Source of the DNA: Ischnura elegans
Taxonomy: Eukaryota; Arthropoda; Insecta; Odonata; Coenagrionidae
NCBI RefSeq assembly: GCF_921293095.1
Contig: NC_060253.1
Span: forward strand, 73,135,992 to 73,199,991
Direction of reading: 5' to 3'
Length of the DNA stretch: 64,000 nt
Shown here in pieces: positions 49,490 through 60,295 of this stretch; within the stretch, counting starts at the first letter, position 1, and each line of letters begins with the position of its first letter. The position numbers and the translations under genes are program-made. The notes below the pieces were generated by a model. That model saw only the letters and a program-made list of their open reading frames with translations, was not told the DNA's origin and searched no databases.

Positions 49490-49523
49490 TACCATAGAGT
49501 AAGTATATTCTTACTCTATGGTA
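49490..49523. repeat. Perfect 14-bp-arm hairpin
   Basis: TACCATAGAGTAAG and CTTACTCTATGGTA are exact inverted repeats around the 6-nt loop TATATT. It lies inside the 48176-50007 hAT element. Confidence 0.9.
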
Positions 49524-50015
49524 GTACTGAAAAAGGCTGAAAGACGGCATTGTTCACAAAAACCTAGAAGTTGCATTTTTCCAGAAATATTTAGGTCATC
49601 TCTCGGAGTTTGAGTAAAGAAGTTATGGTAGGGTATAAAATTATCGCATAGGAAAGTATTCGCGATGCAGTGGTCCACTCCGATTACGCCGCCAGGTCGG
49701 AAGACGGTTGGCCGCCGCGGCTGACGAAAAGGTATTCGAGGACCACGTCGATTATTATAATCGCTGACTGCTACGTAAACAAAAGCTGAAACTCTTAGGC
49801 TAAATTATTAGAACGACTTATCGACTTTAGAAACCTTATCGTTACATTAGCTTCATGATAGTGCATCATGTCGGCAGATTTCTGAACTTACTGGCCCCGA
49901 CAACTCTGTAATGAAACTACTCGATTCGATATTCGTAATACTACTTGAAGCGCTCGAGTCAAGTACCAACTACTCAAATCGAATTTTTTAGTACTCGCAC
50001 ATCCCTAGAAATCGG

Positions 50016-51184
50016 TATTTTTTATTTCAGAAGAAAATAATCGAGTCGAATAATATCTTACAATCATTCATTGAACTGAAGTCAAATCATGGAAATGTGG
50101 TCGCAACGCTCTGCGCGCGCAATTAGTTTCCCAATAATTTATCTCAAAGTCGCTATCTCAACCGAAATATACTACCCGAGAATAAAAAAATTGTTTCAAA
50201 GTTGCGTAATTTCCCATGTGTAATTGCACGTGTTGCGTAATTTCCCGAGCATGCGTTGCGTAATTTCACATGTACGAAGCCCAATTCTCCACATGTGCAT
50301 CTCAAGATGCTCTCATATGCGTGATATCCTGGCTTCAATCGAGGAGGTGGTATCAGCATTCCATTATAATGTAGTTCAAAGGTGCATTCGTGGTTCTCAT
50401 TATCGCCACCTAAGGGAGTAACTTTGAGTGTGCTATACAGAGGACCAAAAGAGGACAGTACGCACAACTCGAGCGCCGACAACGGCCTTACTGGGAACTA
50501 AGAATGGAATGAGAACGGCAACACGTGCTCGGAGATGACAAAGGGCGTATTTGGAGGCGAGAGGACGTTCAGGGCTTTCTGCTTGTGCATTCCTAATGAG
50601 CGAGGACAAAGAAAGCACGAAAAGATAGAGTAGGAAATAAAGAAAAACAGGAGATGTGTGGAAGGGAGAGGAAAAATGACTAACGCAGAAAAAATAAATA
50701 AAAAACGTGGGAAGAAGAAAGCGCGCGACTAATAGCTGGCAGGTGTGTTAAACCCCACGTGTCGTGTCACATTGAAACAGGGCTCGTTTCTTTCTTTTCT
50801 GGAGGAAATGATGGGGTGAAAAAAACGAAGGACGGAGTAAGGCGAAAAATTGAATTCACGCCCACTAAAAACGTCGACTTTTACAATGCTTAAGTGCCCA
50901 AGGTCCCATTTTACTGTTCGGGTGAGGAGAATGGGACTGGATTATGGCTAATCGCCATTGATGCCTTCGATAATCGATAGGCGTGCCTTACTTATCCTGT
51001 CTTACGGATGGGAAAGGCGCATTTCCACAAAGGCTTTGACTTTCAAAAATGTCCATGAGATGGAGTTCCGACTTTTCCTCTGATGCACATTACTTTACCG
51101 TAGCGTTACTTGCAGTATAGTGGCTTAAACGATACCAATCATATTTCTGTCTACCATTGAGTGCATTGTGGCTTTTACTGCTTC
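50016..51184. other. No gene recognised; short repeats near 50200
   Basis: GTTGCGTAATTT occurs three times between 50199 and 50266, at spacings of about 31 and 23 bp. 50430-50760 is GC-richer, with ORFs in both strands lacking domains. Nothing else was recognised. Confidence 0.4.
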
Positions 51185-51310
51185 TGAAATCCTACGAATA
51201 GTGTGAGAATGCAATTTGTCATTTGTAATTTGGTTCCAATCTGTACTGGGAATTTTAAGCCTATCCGACGATGGGAAGTGAGAGAAAAATCAATTACTAC
51301 ACACTATCAA
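51185..51310. repeat. Dispersed repeat, partner of 44930-45055
   Basis: Same ordered landmarks as the 44930 copy (GAGAATGCA, TGTACTGGGAATTTTAAGCC, GGGAAGTGAG, AAAAATCAATTAC, CTATCAATGAAACA). Confidence 0.6.
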
Positions 51311-52273
51311 TGAAACAGACAAGCATACCAAGCAAGGTAAGAAGTAAGCTCGTAATAATAGAAATCGAGGCATTGTAATAATTTTTCGTTTAGGACATCC
51401 GATAAGGTTGTGCAAAAGTACAAATTTCAAATTACAATTCCTACAGACAGCCATTTAAAAACGCAAATGTTGCCATCCACTGAGAAGGTGACTCAGTCGG
51501 AGTTCCGGTTTTGTAATATACGGAATCTCTCACAAGGTTTTAATAAACTAAACAACCGCACGAGGTTGTAGGGTATCTTATATGTGGTGACCCCTCGGCA
51601 GTAGTGCGTGACGTCATTACATTAGCTCAGAAATTATTAACGCGATCAATTTTCCCCCCAAATAAGAAGAAGAGCAGGCGACGCATTAAAAAAATGGAAA
51701 AATGCGAGTCTCTTAAATTGAAAACTTCATCATATTTGACAGTTTTACAAATATAGCAAAGCATCTCAACTGTGTAGCAGTCTGTGAATTTTTCACGAAA
51801 ATGCCATTCACCTCGTAGAGTCATATCAGAATAGGAAAATTCACCTCATAGAGGAAATCAGAATTAATCATAAAAGGAGTCAGTTTCGGAAATTCATTAT
51901 CGAGGAAAATTAAGTTTCGCAAGAAAATGACGCATCTGCCGCATTGATCTAAGCTATGCAACACGCAAAGGTAACTTTTAAAATACAAAATTGATCACCA
52001 CCGACTCGCTCATTCGTTACTTCTCGAAGGATTAAAAAAAAAACTAATTCTTGACTGAGCCATCTGCGAGGCTTGCGAAACGTGAGATGCCAGCAGAGAG
52101 GGCACACGTTTCTTCATCTTCAAACCACCTGGGGATGCGATAATGCCGTCCGCGAAATTTGTCACCTCGAAATGGATCGACCGGCATGTTCTCGGCATAC
52201 GGATGAGGAAGTCCATATCCGGAATTAAGAGAACGCCTCTTTTGAGATGGAAGAAGGTACTTATCATGCTAAG
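51311..52273. other. No gene recognised
   Basis: ORFs of 65-85 codons on the minus strand (51627-51824; 52010-52267) show no domain. Confidence 0.4.
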
Positions 52274-52571
52274 TATGGGTATTTGGAGGAGGCGACCGAC
52301 AGCTCAGGTCATTTGCGCCATGAGGGAAAGGTTTGGAAGGTAGGGTGGAGGGAAACCTGGCGTCTGCATTAGCCCGCTCTTAACGAAAGGCGCCAAGGGG
52401 ACCACGGCTTAACGTCCCATCCGACGCATGGAGTGCTGCGCTTGAAATGTCCTCCACACAACATTCAAGGAGGGATCGGGCAGTCTCTGAAAATTATCTG
52501 CCACTGCTGGGATTTGAACCCGAGCCCGCCGGGTGGGAAGCCAACACTCTAGCCACCACACCAACCCGATC
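52274..52571 (-). mobile_element. tRNA-derived SINE (GATCGGGTTGGTG family), full length
   Basis: The minus strand begins GATCGGGTTGGTGTGGTGGC (A box) followed by GGCTCGGGTTCAAATCCCAG (B box GGTTCAAATCC). A conserved body follows (GAATGTTGTGTGGAGGACAT; GGATGGGACGTTAAGCCGTG; CATGGCGCAAATGACCTGAG), then the end GCCTCCTCCAAATACCCATAC. Further copies lie at 60558-60826, 60984-61293 and 61576-61728. It shares about 35 bp of 5' flank (CGTTTGTTTTTTTGTTTAGC on) with the copy at 60984-61293. Confidence 0.9.
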
Positions 52572-52657
52572 ACCGTTTGTTTTTTTGTTTAGCGATGAAG
52601 AAACACCCGAAAAAATGACGAAAATGTTTTCTAACGAGTACTTCCGAAATCCTCGTC

Positions 52658-53098
52658 AGAACAAGGTGGTATGTCCGAGCACACAAGTGCCATAATAGAA
52701 CAATACTTGAATCGAAGGCTCTACCAGTAAAACTTACTTAACTGTTCTCAAAAAACGTAAACATATTTAACCCTTCGTTAGTCGCGTAGTGTCTACCAGA
52801 CTACAGGCCATTATCTTATATTTGCTCACATCGAATTTTCATAGTTAGGAAACTCATATTCCTCGTTTCTAATCATAAAAAAATTAGGTACAAGGAATAT
52901 GAGTTTCCTAACTATTAAAATTCGATGTGAGCAAAGATAAGAGCCCGCCAACACTAGACACTACGAAACCAACGGAGGGTTAAATATGTTTACGTTTTTT
53001 GAGAACAGTTCAGTAAGTTTTACTGGTAGAACCTTCGATTCAAGTATTGTTCTATTAAGGCACGAACACTGGTGTACACGGACATACCACCTTGTTCT
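52658..53098. repeat. 441-bp near-perfect palindrome (foldback)
   Basis: The left arm from AGAACAAGGTGGTATGTCCG to TTAGGAAACTCATATTCC is mirrored by GGAATATGAGTTTCCTAA ... CGGACATACCACCTTGTTCT. The arms are about 210 bp with few mismatches, and the central loop is short (near 52872-52890). Outer arms include GTTCTCAAAAAACGTAAACA / TGTTTACGTTTTTTGAGAAC. ORFs on both strands here are shadows of the inverted repeat. Confidence 0.95.
52771..52979. mobile_element. piggyBac-like MITE flanked by TTAA, at the palindrome's dyad
   Basis: The inner 209 bp begin CCCTTCGTTAGTCGCGTAGT and end ACTACGAAACCAACGGAGGG, flanked by TTAA at 52767-52770 and 52980-52983. CCCT termini and TTAA targets are hallmarks of piggyBac-type elements. 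It is a hairpin by itself and sits at the exact centre of the larger palindrome. Alternatively the whole 441 bp is one foldback and the TTAA symmetry is a by-product. Confidence 0.6.
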
Positions 53099-53386
53099 TA
53101 CAAATGCCACCAATATTAAAATTGCCACCAATATTATTTTACGTTTTGTCACATTTGTGGAATACATTTTGATATTTTGTTGTTTTCGAAGGAAATTGTT
53201 GTTTCCGGGGAAATAGGAAAGGGATCAACGCTCGGAGGAAGGGAATTAAATATAAGAGGAGGTGGAAAGAAGCGAGCGTTAAATGAGTTCTAATCTGAGG
53301 ACTACTGATTCTGTGGAAAACGGAGTGGGTGCGCGCTAGTTAGGAAGACACTCGGTAAGGTTGGGAATGTAGTAGATAAAAAATAC
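53099..53386. other. Spacer with pol III terminator near its end
   Basis: AT-rich without a gene. Next to the tRNA-like gene the minus strand has TTTTTT (53377-53382), suitable as an RNA polymerase III terminator. Confidence 0.5.
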
Positions 53387-53459
53387 CGTCCCAACAGGGA
53401 TTCGAACCCTGGCCCCTCAGATTAAAAGTCTGATGCTCTACCAGCTGAGCTATCCGAGC
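53387..53459 (-). tRNA. tRNA-Lys (UUU anticodon), possibly a pseudogene
   Basis: Reading the minus strand: GCTCGGA acceptor, TAGCTCAGCTGGTAGAGC D-arm, TCAGA-CTTTTAA-TCTGA anticodon arm with TTT anticodon, and CAGGG-TTCGAAT-CCCTG T-arm. Then TTGGGAC and discriminator G, 73 nt in all. D, anticodon and T arms pair perfectly and both internal promoter boxes are intact. A T6 terminator starts 4 nt after the discriminator. The acceptor stem is weak: positions 2-71 (C/A) and 5-68 (G/G) mispair and 3-70 is a wobble. I read a real tRNA-Lys origin with doubtful function. Confidence 0.8.
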
Positions 53460-56400
53460 TCTTAATTCTTGGGTCTCTTGTATTTCGAGCAGATTTCACG
53501 CTTCATTTCATAAACTTTCCTATAATTTATAAAAATATAATCAGACCTTTTTTCACCCCTAGTGTGTAGTGTGTAAAAAGAGTGCTTTGAGAAGCATTGT
53601 TTTCATAAATTACCCCACAGACCCCTCGAAATAAATCCTCACCAATAAATAATAGGTGACGACGCCTATGCTGCTAACCATATCCATTCGCAAAGATTTA
53701 GTTAGGTATCCAAAGAAGTCGCTCTTAGTATGTACGTCTACTAAAATGGTTTGAATATCCTTCTTGATACATTGGCTACAACAACCTTTAACATCCACCG
53801 CGAGCGAAGAAGTGATTAAGATTCTATGACCAAGTATACCTTAATGCGTATAAAACTAGAATTTACTCCATTAGAATAAGTACGTTTTAGCTTTAATGAG
53901 ATATCTTTCAGAACGAAAAATATATTCCTCCAACAATTGACTTTTTATACTTAATTGTACTTACGTGTTGGACTATCCTCGTGAATTTTGGTAAATAATA
54001 TCCATTCAACAAAATGGCATTACAGTAAGGTAACTCAAATGTGATTGGGATACATTCCAGCAGGTGAAAGTTTAGGTGAAAGGTATTTTTTTCTGTACCC
54101 ATACTCTCTTCGTTACTGCCCCAAGTAAACTGAAATCACTCCGAAGTATCCATATTTATGAGAGCCGAGGAAATAAGGAAAATGACCGAGCTCTGACTGT
54201 CCGTTTCCATTACTAGAATTATTATGCTAGTAATCTTGTATCCTCTTTATCTGCGCTGCAACCGAATGCATGTTGTCCGAGTAATTTGCCGCCGTTACCC
54301 TGGTAACCAGGCTTGCCAGATTAACTCAAGGCAGTTTAATAATCTACGGTAGCAGCCGGGCTTGCAACATGTGCGTAGACGGACACGACCCTCCTTATAT
54401 TTTACCATCGCAAAATGAGTCCAGAATGCTGAAAAATTCGCAACATTAATCTATCTAAACCAAAGTACACTCATGACAGGTCGATGATTACTAATTTGAG
54501 CTCGGAAATTCAAACGGAATGAAATATATGCGAGCACTGAAAAATCTGAAATCATAACTGAGTACTCTCGAAATCTTGTCACCTGAAAGTTTAAACGAGT
54601 TTATAAAAATTTTTCAATCAACTCTTGTCGTGCCAACAAATGATGCTCGATTAATATCAAGCACGATATTTATTATTCCCTGAATAGGAGATATCGGGAA
54701 TATACTCCTAAATTCCTCGTTCCAAGGTGCTTGTAATTTTTATATGGAGGGTACACAATAATTAGAAGCAGGTTAAGACGTTGCCTCCATTTTTCAAGCA
54801 TAACTTTCCAATCTGCAAACTTCTGCACGGCATCACATTTAAAGTTTAAACCTTAGACAATGACTAAATTGAGTTTCTTTGAAATGGCAGTGCCGATTAT
54901 GCTTCATTTCATACTGTCCTGTGCCGACTGTTGTATTTCCATACTCCCGCTTATATCTCCCATTAAATAAATTACATTTACTCCGATTAAAACACATCCA
55001 ATGTGTTACAATTGGGGACGAGATGATTTTAATTAATTGGTGAAGTAGTTAGATCGGGATTAATGTGAAACTATGAGGAGCTGTTTTTGCTGAAATGCTG
55101 CAGAAAATATTTTTCATTAATAACGTAACAACTCTTAATAAAAGCCAGAGGCGCACGGTCAGTTTTGGGCATCAAACCACAACCCCAAAAGGCAATTAAA
55201 GAATTGTACTTATTATCATCACGCAAAGGAGATTATTTTTCAGAACTTAAGAATTATCTAGAACATAAAAGAAAACAAAGACAAAACAAAATTTCTTAAT
55301 TTTATTACTAGTTAGAGCTTAAACGCTAGTTCCTGCGCTTCAATTCGGGTGATAGCTTCGAAGGATGTATTCCTGGCTTCGCCCCCGATGTGAGCTGATA
55401 CAAGCACCGAGAAAAGGTGGCAAATAATAGAACCGAAAACGAGCAACGTATCGTGACCGGAGAAAAACAAAAGACAAACGCTAACCCATTGCATGAGGGA
55501 ATGAGGAGCCGTGATAGTCTTCGATCCCTATTCCGAGAAGCTCTTCTCCGAATGATGAATACGGCAAATTGAATCACAGTGTCAATAATGGCTCGTTATG
55601 GCTATCATTGTCTCCCATTCTTACCGAGGCACGATTTTCTAACGAAAACCTTTTGTGCCTCCAGGGACTGGTGAGAAACAATACGGCCACGTGGGTGAGT
55701 CCAAATTGCTGCAAGGGTCTTATACTAGCAGAAAATTAGGGGGGTAGGATCTTCCTTCGAATAATTGCGATATATTTGTTATTTCTCCGTGAGGTTGGAT
55801 TTTAGTCGCAGTATCTTATTTGCTGTATCCAGGGGTTCCATGATGCCGGAACGCCGTTCTGGCACTGGTTAAGAAAAGACATAATAGTCAAATAACACTT
55901 TACTCAATTTTTGCTGTCTCAAAATTTCTAATACATACATTGGTAACCAAAACAATTTTTTAAAAATAAAATGTAAATAATAACAAGCAATTAAAAAACA
56001 GCGTAATATTTCACTCCTAAAAAAAGTTAAGGAAAGTGCGTTCCGGCACAGCTAATTTTGCCATGACGTCACTGTATCCAAACCTCGTAGCTCAACAAGG
56101 GCTTACGTATATCCCTGTCTGTGAAACACTGGATTACATTTTTTGCCTTTCCAGTAGCACATAAAATTAAGTTACTACGATAAGGGAGGTAGTCAATTTT
56201 TCCGAAGTGCAATCTTTGGATTGATTGCGTAAATCCATAAAATATACACTTCACATCTGCTTTGAATCAATTTATGCTCGTTACACATCCTTTCGCTGAA
56301 AGTCATAAGTGCCACTTTCGGTCAAAAATGGATTAAGGCACAATATAACTCAGCATATGCCACTTCGGGAAAGAAAACTATTTAAGGTATTGAGTTTACG

Positions 56401-56875
56401 TAAAATTCTCCGGGGGATTCCGATTGGTTTCGACGCGATCGGGAGTTATTGTGATAGAACATTTTCATTACGATGACTAATGACATACCGAGTTTCTCAT
56501 TAAATAAAACATTAAGGGATCATATCGCTGTCGGAATGAAAATATTCAGCCGCAAAAATTCAAGTTGCTATCCACATGGAAACAACGTTTCGGAATAATT
56601 CTCATCACAGCCGAACACACACCCCCAGGCTATTAACTTCTAAGGCACATACAACATGCCCAGGAGCTTGGAGCCAAAATCCTTTTTTTTTGGAAAATCA
56701 GTAGGTGCTATGATATTTTTTTGTTTAAAATCGTGCGCTAGATTCAGTTTCATCAATGTATTGCAGTAGAGACGGGATTTTTATCTCAATGATGTTGTTT
56801 CCTTTGTGATGAAATTGTATCGTTTTGCCTAATGCATCACTTACGGGTTGAAATACCGTACTCAGGTATAGAATA
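53460..56875. other. Long stretch, no gene recognised
   Basis: AT-rich. Largest ORFs are 60-83 codons on the minus strand (53610-53798, 55312-55577) without domains. No clear TIR, SINE or LINE signature was seen. Confidence 0.45.
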
Positions 56876-57040
56876 CTCAGTCGCTGTAACTATAAAATTC
56901 ACCTTTTGAGAAATCGGGAAAAAACAACTTCCATCGAAGTTGTCTTTGGCTATGCTCGATGTTGTAAGTTCGACGACCGAGATGTTCGTGTAAGGCACTG
57001 CACACATTGAGGTGTCAAAAAGGAATAAAAAAAACAAGGG
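56876..57040 (-). mobile_element. tRNA-like SINE family copy (tandem partner of 57222-57380)
   Basis: The minus strand contains CTCAATGTGTGCAGTGCCTT, GAACATCTCGGTCGTCGAAC, CATCGAGCATAGCCAAAGAC and CTCAAAAGGTGAATTTTATA. It aligns with the second copy 343 bp downstream. The TAGCTCAATGG / GGTCGTCGAAC pair in the family recalls A and B boxes of a tRNA. A tRNA origin is tentative because the B box is imperfect. Confidence 0.5.
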
Positions 57041-57221
57041 AATTTTTTATCGTTCATGTGAAAAGAGGATTCTCATCAAAGTCGAGTTCGATTCGACGCA
57101 AAATTATTTCCGATGGGAAGTGATTTATTACGTCAAACTATAAAATAATATTAAAAATAGCCTCATCGTTTAAACTACCGCAGCCGTGACTGATAAACAT
57201 TAAGACGCATATAAAATCCTA

Positions 57222-57380
57222 AGATGCTGTAATTATAAAATTCACCTTTTGAGAAATCAGACAAGAAATACCTTGCATCGGAGTTGCCTTTGGCTAAGCT
57301 CGATGTTGTTAAGTTCGATGACCGCGATATTCGTATAAGGCACTTCAGCCATTGAGCTACCAAATAGGAACGAACAGACA
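57222..57380 (-). mobile_element. tRNA-like SINE family copy, better preserved
   Basis: The minus strand has TTTGGTAGCTCAATGGCTGA (A-box-like), GTGCCTTATACGAATATCGC, GGTCATCGAACTTAAC (B-box-like), CATCGAGCTTAGCCAAAGGC and CTCAAAAGGTGAATTTTATA. Together with 56876-57040 it forms a pair 343 bp apart in the same orientation, so a local duplication is as likely as two insertions. Confidence 0.5.
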
Positions 57381-57894
57381 AAAGAATTTATCATCACACA
57401 TGCATAAAGATTCGGACCAAAATTATTTCGGTGGGTAATCCCATGGGTTTTCCTCAAGTGCAATCCTTGCGCTTAAGCGTCCTTGATCGGGTTGGGTAGG
57501 CACTACGTGTTTAATTAATCGGAGCGCTAATTTACCCGGCAGTTTGCATGCGAGAAGAGAGAGAGAGATAATTGAAATTTAATCGCGGCGAAATGGAGGC
57601 GCTCGGGGTCGCCCCAATTATCCGCTCGACAAGGGCTGTAGAGGGCGCCCGACCCTACGTCAATGGAGGGAGGGAAGACCCCGGGCAGGGCCGCGACGTG
57701 TGGGCGGCAGGCAGGGCCCGGGTCGTCCACGGACTCTTCATCCCTGAGTCGGCCGTCGCTCGATGAAAGGTCAACAGAATGAATTCCTGGGTGGGTGATT
57801 TTTGTCGCGTGATCTGTACGTGGTGTTTAGATGTCGGATTAGGGCCGTGACCTTGGCGCCAACTATGCACGTGGATGCCTGCGGTTTTATTTGC
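57381..57894. other. GC-rich stretch, no gene recognised
   Basis: 57570-57760 is strongly GC-rich (GGGAAGACCCCGGGCAGGGC). ORFs run in three frames on both strands without domains. Confidence 0.35.
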
Positions 57895-58375
57895 AGCGTG
57901 GTGAAAAATTATGTCAAGAAATTTTACCCATGGAGAGCTGATGCCAGAGGAAACCAAAATCACTTATGTTTCTTCGTTAAATCTTTCCCGGTTACTCGTC
58001 ATGTTAGTTTTAAAAAACTTTTATTGGGCTATGTCGCGGATCAGCGAGGTCCGGATAAACGAGGTTCTACTGTATGCGAACACGGAGTTGATGAAAATTG
58101 TGTCACAAAATTTAAACCATGGAGAGCTGATTCCAATAGGAACCAAAATTTATAATTTTTCTTGCTTAAAGCTTTCGCGGTTACTCGTCATGATATATAA
58201 AAAAAACAACTTTCTGGGCTATGTCGCGGTTAATCGAGGTCCGGATAAACGAGGTTCTACTGCATGCGAATACAGAGTGGAGAAAAATTGTGCCACGAAA
58301 TATTTACCCTCGATCGCTGATGCCAACAGGAACCTGAAAGGAAATCTTTCAAGGTTCAAGGGAATCTGAAAAAGC
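57895..58375. repeat. Tandem repeat, about 185-bp unit, with pogo/Tigger-like ends
   Basis: Units share CCATGGAGAGCTGATKCC, TTTCNCGGTTACTCGTCAT, GGGCTATGTCGCGG and GAGGTCCGGATAAACGAGG-TTCTACTG (near 58042 and 58231). The last phrase matches the outer TIR type CAGTAGAACCTCG of pogo/Tigger elements, read from the right end. The 152-codon ORF over this array is a by-product. Confidence 0.65.
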
Positions 58376-58773
58376 GAGCACCATCTGTCGGGAAACGTTG
58401 AGGCCACACGAAAGTCGTCGCGGTTACATGGCCCAAAAAGTGTTTAAGTAACATAACTAATGATGTTTAAGTCGACAACGGACCATTTCTAAACTACAGA
58501 AACTTTGCGCCAAGCGCTCCGATGGACCGCGAGTTTTCCCTATTGCCGTGCTACCCTAGAGCATGCGAGGTGCCTTGGATGCATCGGGATCTCAGGCAGG
58601 CAAAGCATTCGAGGCCATGACTGGAGCCAGAGCATCCGGAAACAGGGCAAACTCGCGGCCAAATGGAGCGCTTGGCGAAAAGTTTCTATGGTTTAAAAAT
58701 GCTGCGCTTTAAACCAGAACATCACAGTAATTTTGGCTTCTAATGACATCAGCTAACCAGAGTTAAAATTTAG
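58376..58773. repeat. Spacer holding the partner of the 36740-36888 repeat
   Basis: 58628-58780 carries ACAGGGCAAACTCGC, AGTAATTTTGGCTTC and ATCAGCTAACCAG in the same order as 36740-36860. The rest is unassigned. It lies between direct and inverted copies of the pogo/Tigger-like unit, so it may be interior sequence of that element. Confidence 0.45.
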
Positions 58774-58870
58774 TTACAAAATTTCTCTCCACTCCATACA
58801 CGCATAAGGTAGGACCTCTTCTATTCGGACCTCGATTATCCGGCTTTCCGGTTTATCCGCATCAAAAATC
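58774..58870 (-). repeat. Inverted copy of the pogo/Tigger-like unit
   Basis: On the minus strand CGGATAATCGAGGTCCGAAT, then AGAGGTCCTACC, then GTGTATGGAGTGGAGAGAAA follows the order of 58225-58300 (TTAATCGAGGTCCGGATAAA, GAGGTTCTACTG, ATACAGAGTGGAGAAAAA). It makes an inverted arrangement with the tandem array upstream. Confidence 0.6.
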
Positions 58871-59796
58871 AGAGAAGTACCACATAAGATTACACTTTTC
58901 ACTAATGCTTCCGCAATTTTGATACGAGACTCGCAGGCGGTAAAATCTCGATTTTTTTCTACAAGTAATATCATCTCAATACTGTTCTACATGAAGAAAA
59001 AAATCGTACAACATACGGAGACAAGAAAACTGAAGTTTCCAGTGCGATACAAAGAGGACAGTTGCGGATTTAAGGGAGGGGTCACAGGGGTTATAACTCT
59101 CCCCCACAAATTTTATCAAAAAGTTTTAATTTTTACAAGGAAGATAGCTATATATTTAATGCTGAGTCCACCCTCGGAAGAGATAAAGGAGTTTGTTTGA
59201 AAAATTACTTTCTACTACAGGGAGCAAATATCTTCGCACTTCAGATCTCGCTACAAAAAACGAATCTTAGCTATCCCTCAGATCCCAAATACGACAAATT
59301 TAAAAATATTCAACGCTCAGCATCAAATCTGACTGAAAACCAGTTCTACAGATAGCTCAACAATGACTTTGCCAGCAAATTTTAAGAACTCTTCTTTCAC
59401 ATGCATTATTCCGGGATTTGATTGAACGTAGACTGTTTATGATTGTAGAACGTAGAACATGGATTTTTCCACTAATATAGGAAATGGAACTAATTCCGTT
59501 GCAAGCAACACATCACTCAAATGAGGCTATTGAGAACTTTGATTTATGATGTACTCTCTGTTGACGATTGTTTTACATCGAGAAACGCCTCTTATTATAC
59601 AGGCTGTTTTAAAAAGAATATACGCATTACAAAGTATTATTTTTTCCAAGCTATCGATCGTTACGCCTCGGCTTGGCAAATGGAGAAACGAATACATAGT
59701 CTAGTTTATATTAATGGCTGCTAGATGTTGTGTTAAAAACACCCTGTGACTTCTTCCTATGAGGTTTCGTTAAAGATAAGGTTTATGTACACCACT
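58871..59796. other. AT-rich sequence, no gene recognised
   Basis: ORFs of 67-93 codons (58919-59200, 59521-59724) show no domain. Confidence 0.4.
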
Positions 59797-59804
59797 CCAA
59801 TAGC

Positions 59805-60065
59805 CAGTGGCGTAGCCAGGAATTTTGTGCAGGGGGGGTCCAAAACCAGGGGGAAAATTTTTGAAAAACAGGTTACTAATCAGAGGGTTTTAATATAATT
59901 TCAACACTTTTCATGATTTAAAAAATTTCATTTTTCAAAGAAATCTTTTTTGATTTCATGATTATTCAATTATTGGTTTTCCTTCGTGATGCAAAGTAAG
60001 TGTGCGTTTATATTTCGGGGGGGGATCCAGACACCCTGCCCCTCCCCCCCCTCGCTACGCCACTG
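59805..60065. mobile_element. hAT-type MITE, AGTGGCGTAGC family, best-preserved ends
   Basis: CAGTGGCGTAGCCAGG at the left and CTCGCTACGCCACTG at the right form the TIR. Flanks CCAATAGC (59797-59804) and CCCACAGC (60066-60073) are a 6/8 match, consistent with an aged 8-bp duplication. Inside each end is a G- or C-rich run. Same family as 4158-4445 and 17996-18238. Confidence 0.85.
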
Positions 60066-60094
60066 CCCACAGCACCTTGATGAGGTAAAGATCT

Positions 60095-60295
60095 GGATTC
60101 GGACTGCATTGTGAGCTTCGGTGGAGACGGGGATAAGTCCTCGCCTACCATACCGCAAGGCGCGGGTTCGATTCCCGCCTGGATACGTTGCCCCTTCCAG
60201 GACATGAGTGTGTGTGATCGTCAGTTGTTGATTGTTTAACTCCCGATGTAAAAGCTACATTGTGCAGTTATCGAGGGTAATTGAGATAAATAAAT
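60095..60295 (+). mobile_element. tRNA-derived SINE
   Basis: TGAGCTTCGGTGGAGACGG, AAGTCCTCGCCTACC, GCGCGGGTTCGATTCCCGCC (a perfect T-arm and B box), then a body GTGTGTGTGATCGTCAGTTG and a GATAAATAAATAA tail. The order matches the minus-strand relic at 8190-8310. The D-arm region is not tRNA-like enough for a functional tRNA. Confidence 0.7.

Larger units (their letters stand above)
48176..50007. mobile_element. 1.8-kb hAT-type element with 8-bp target duplication
   Basis: TAGGGATGTGC at the left end and GCACATCCCTA at the right end are inverted repeats. They are flanked by GCAATCGG (48168-48175) and GAAATCGG (50008-50015), a 7/8 match. Subterminal regions carry repeated CGAGT motifs (CTCGAGTCGAG left; CTCGAGTCAAG right), probably transposase-binding sites. 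No hAT transposase ORF is visible. A LINE tail is nested near the left end, so the unexpanded element was shorter. Confidence 0.85.

Noticed and set aside
52961-53216. Two overlapping ORFs on opposite strands with near-mirrored content
   Set aside because: They lie in the arms of the 441-bp palindrome, so each strand reads the same sequence.
57911-58369. 152-codon ORF with repeated VRINEV-like phrases
   Set aside because: The repetition reflects the underlying ~185-bp tandem DNA repeat with pogo/Tigger-like ends. The frame is open by chance.
60095-60185. Functional tRNA gene
   Set aside because: The T-arm is perfect, but the D-arm and acceptor do not form and a related decayed copy with the same tail exists at 8190-8310, which indicates a SINE.
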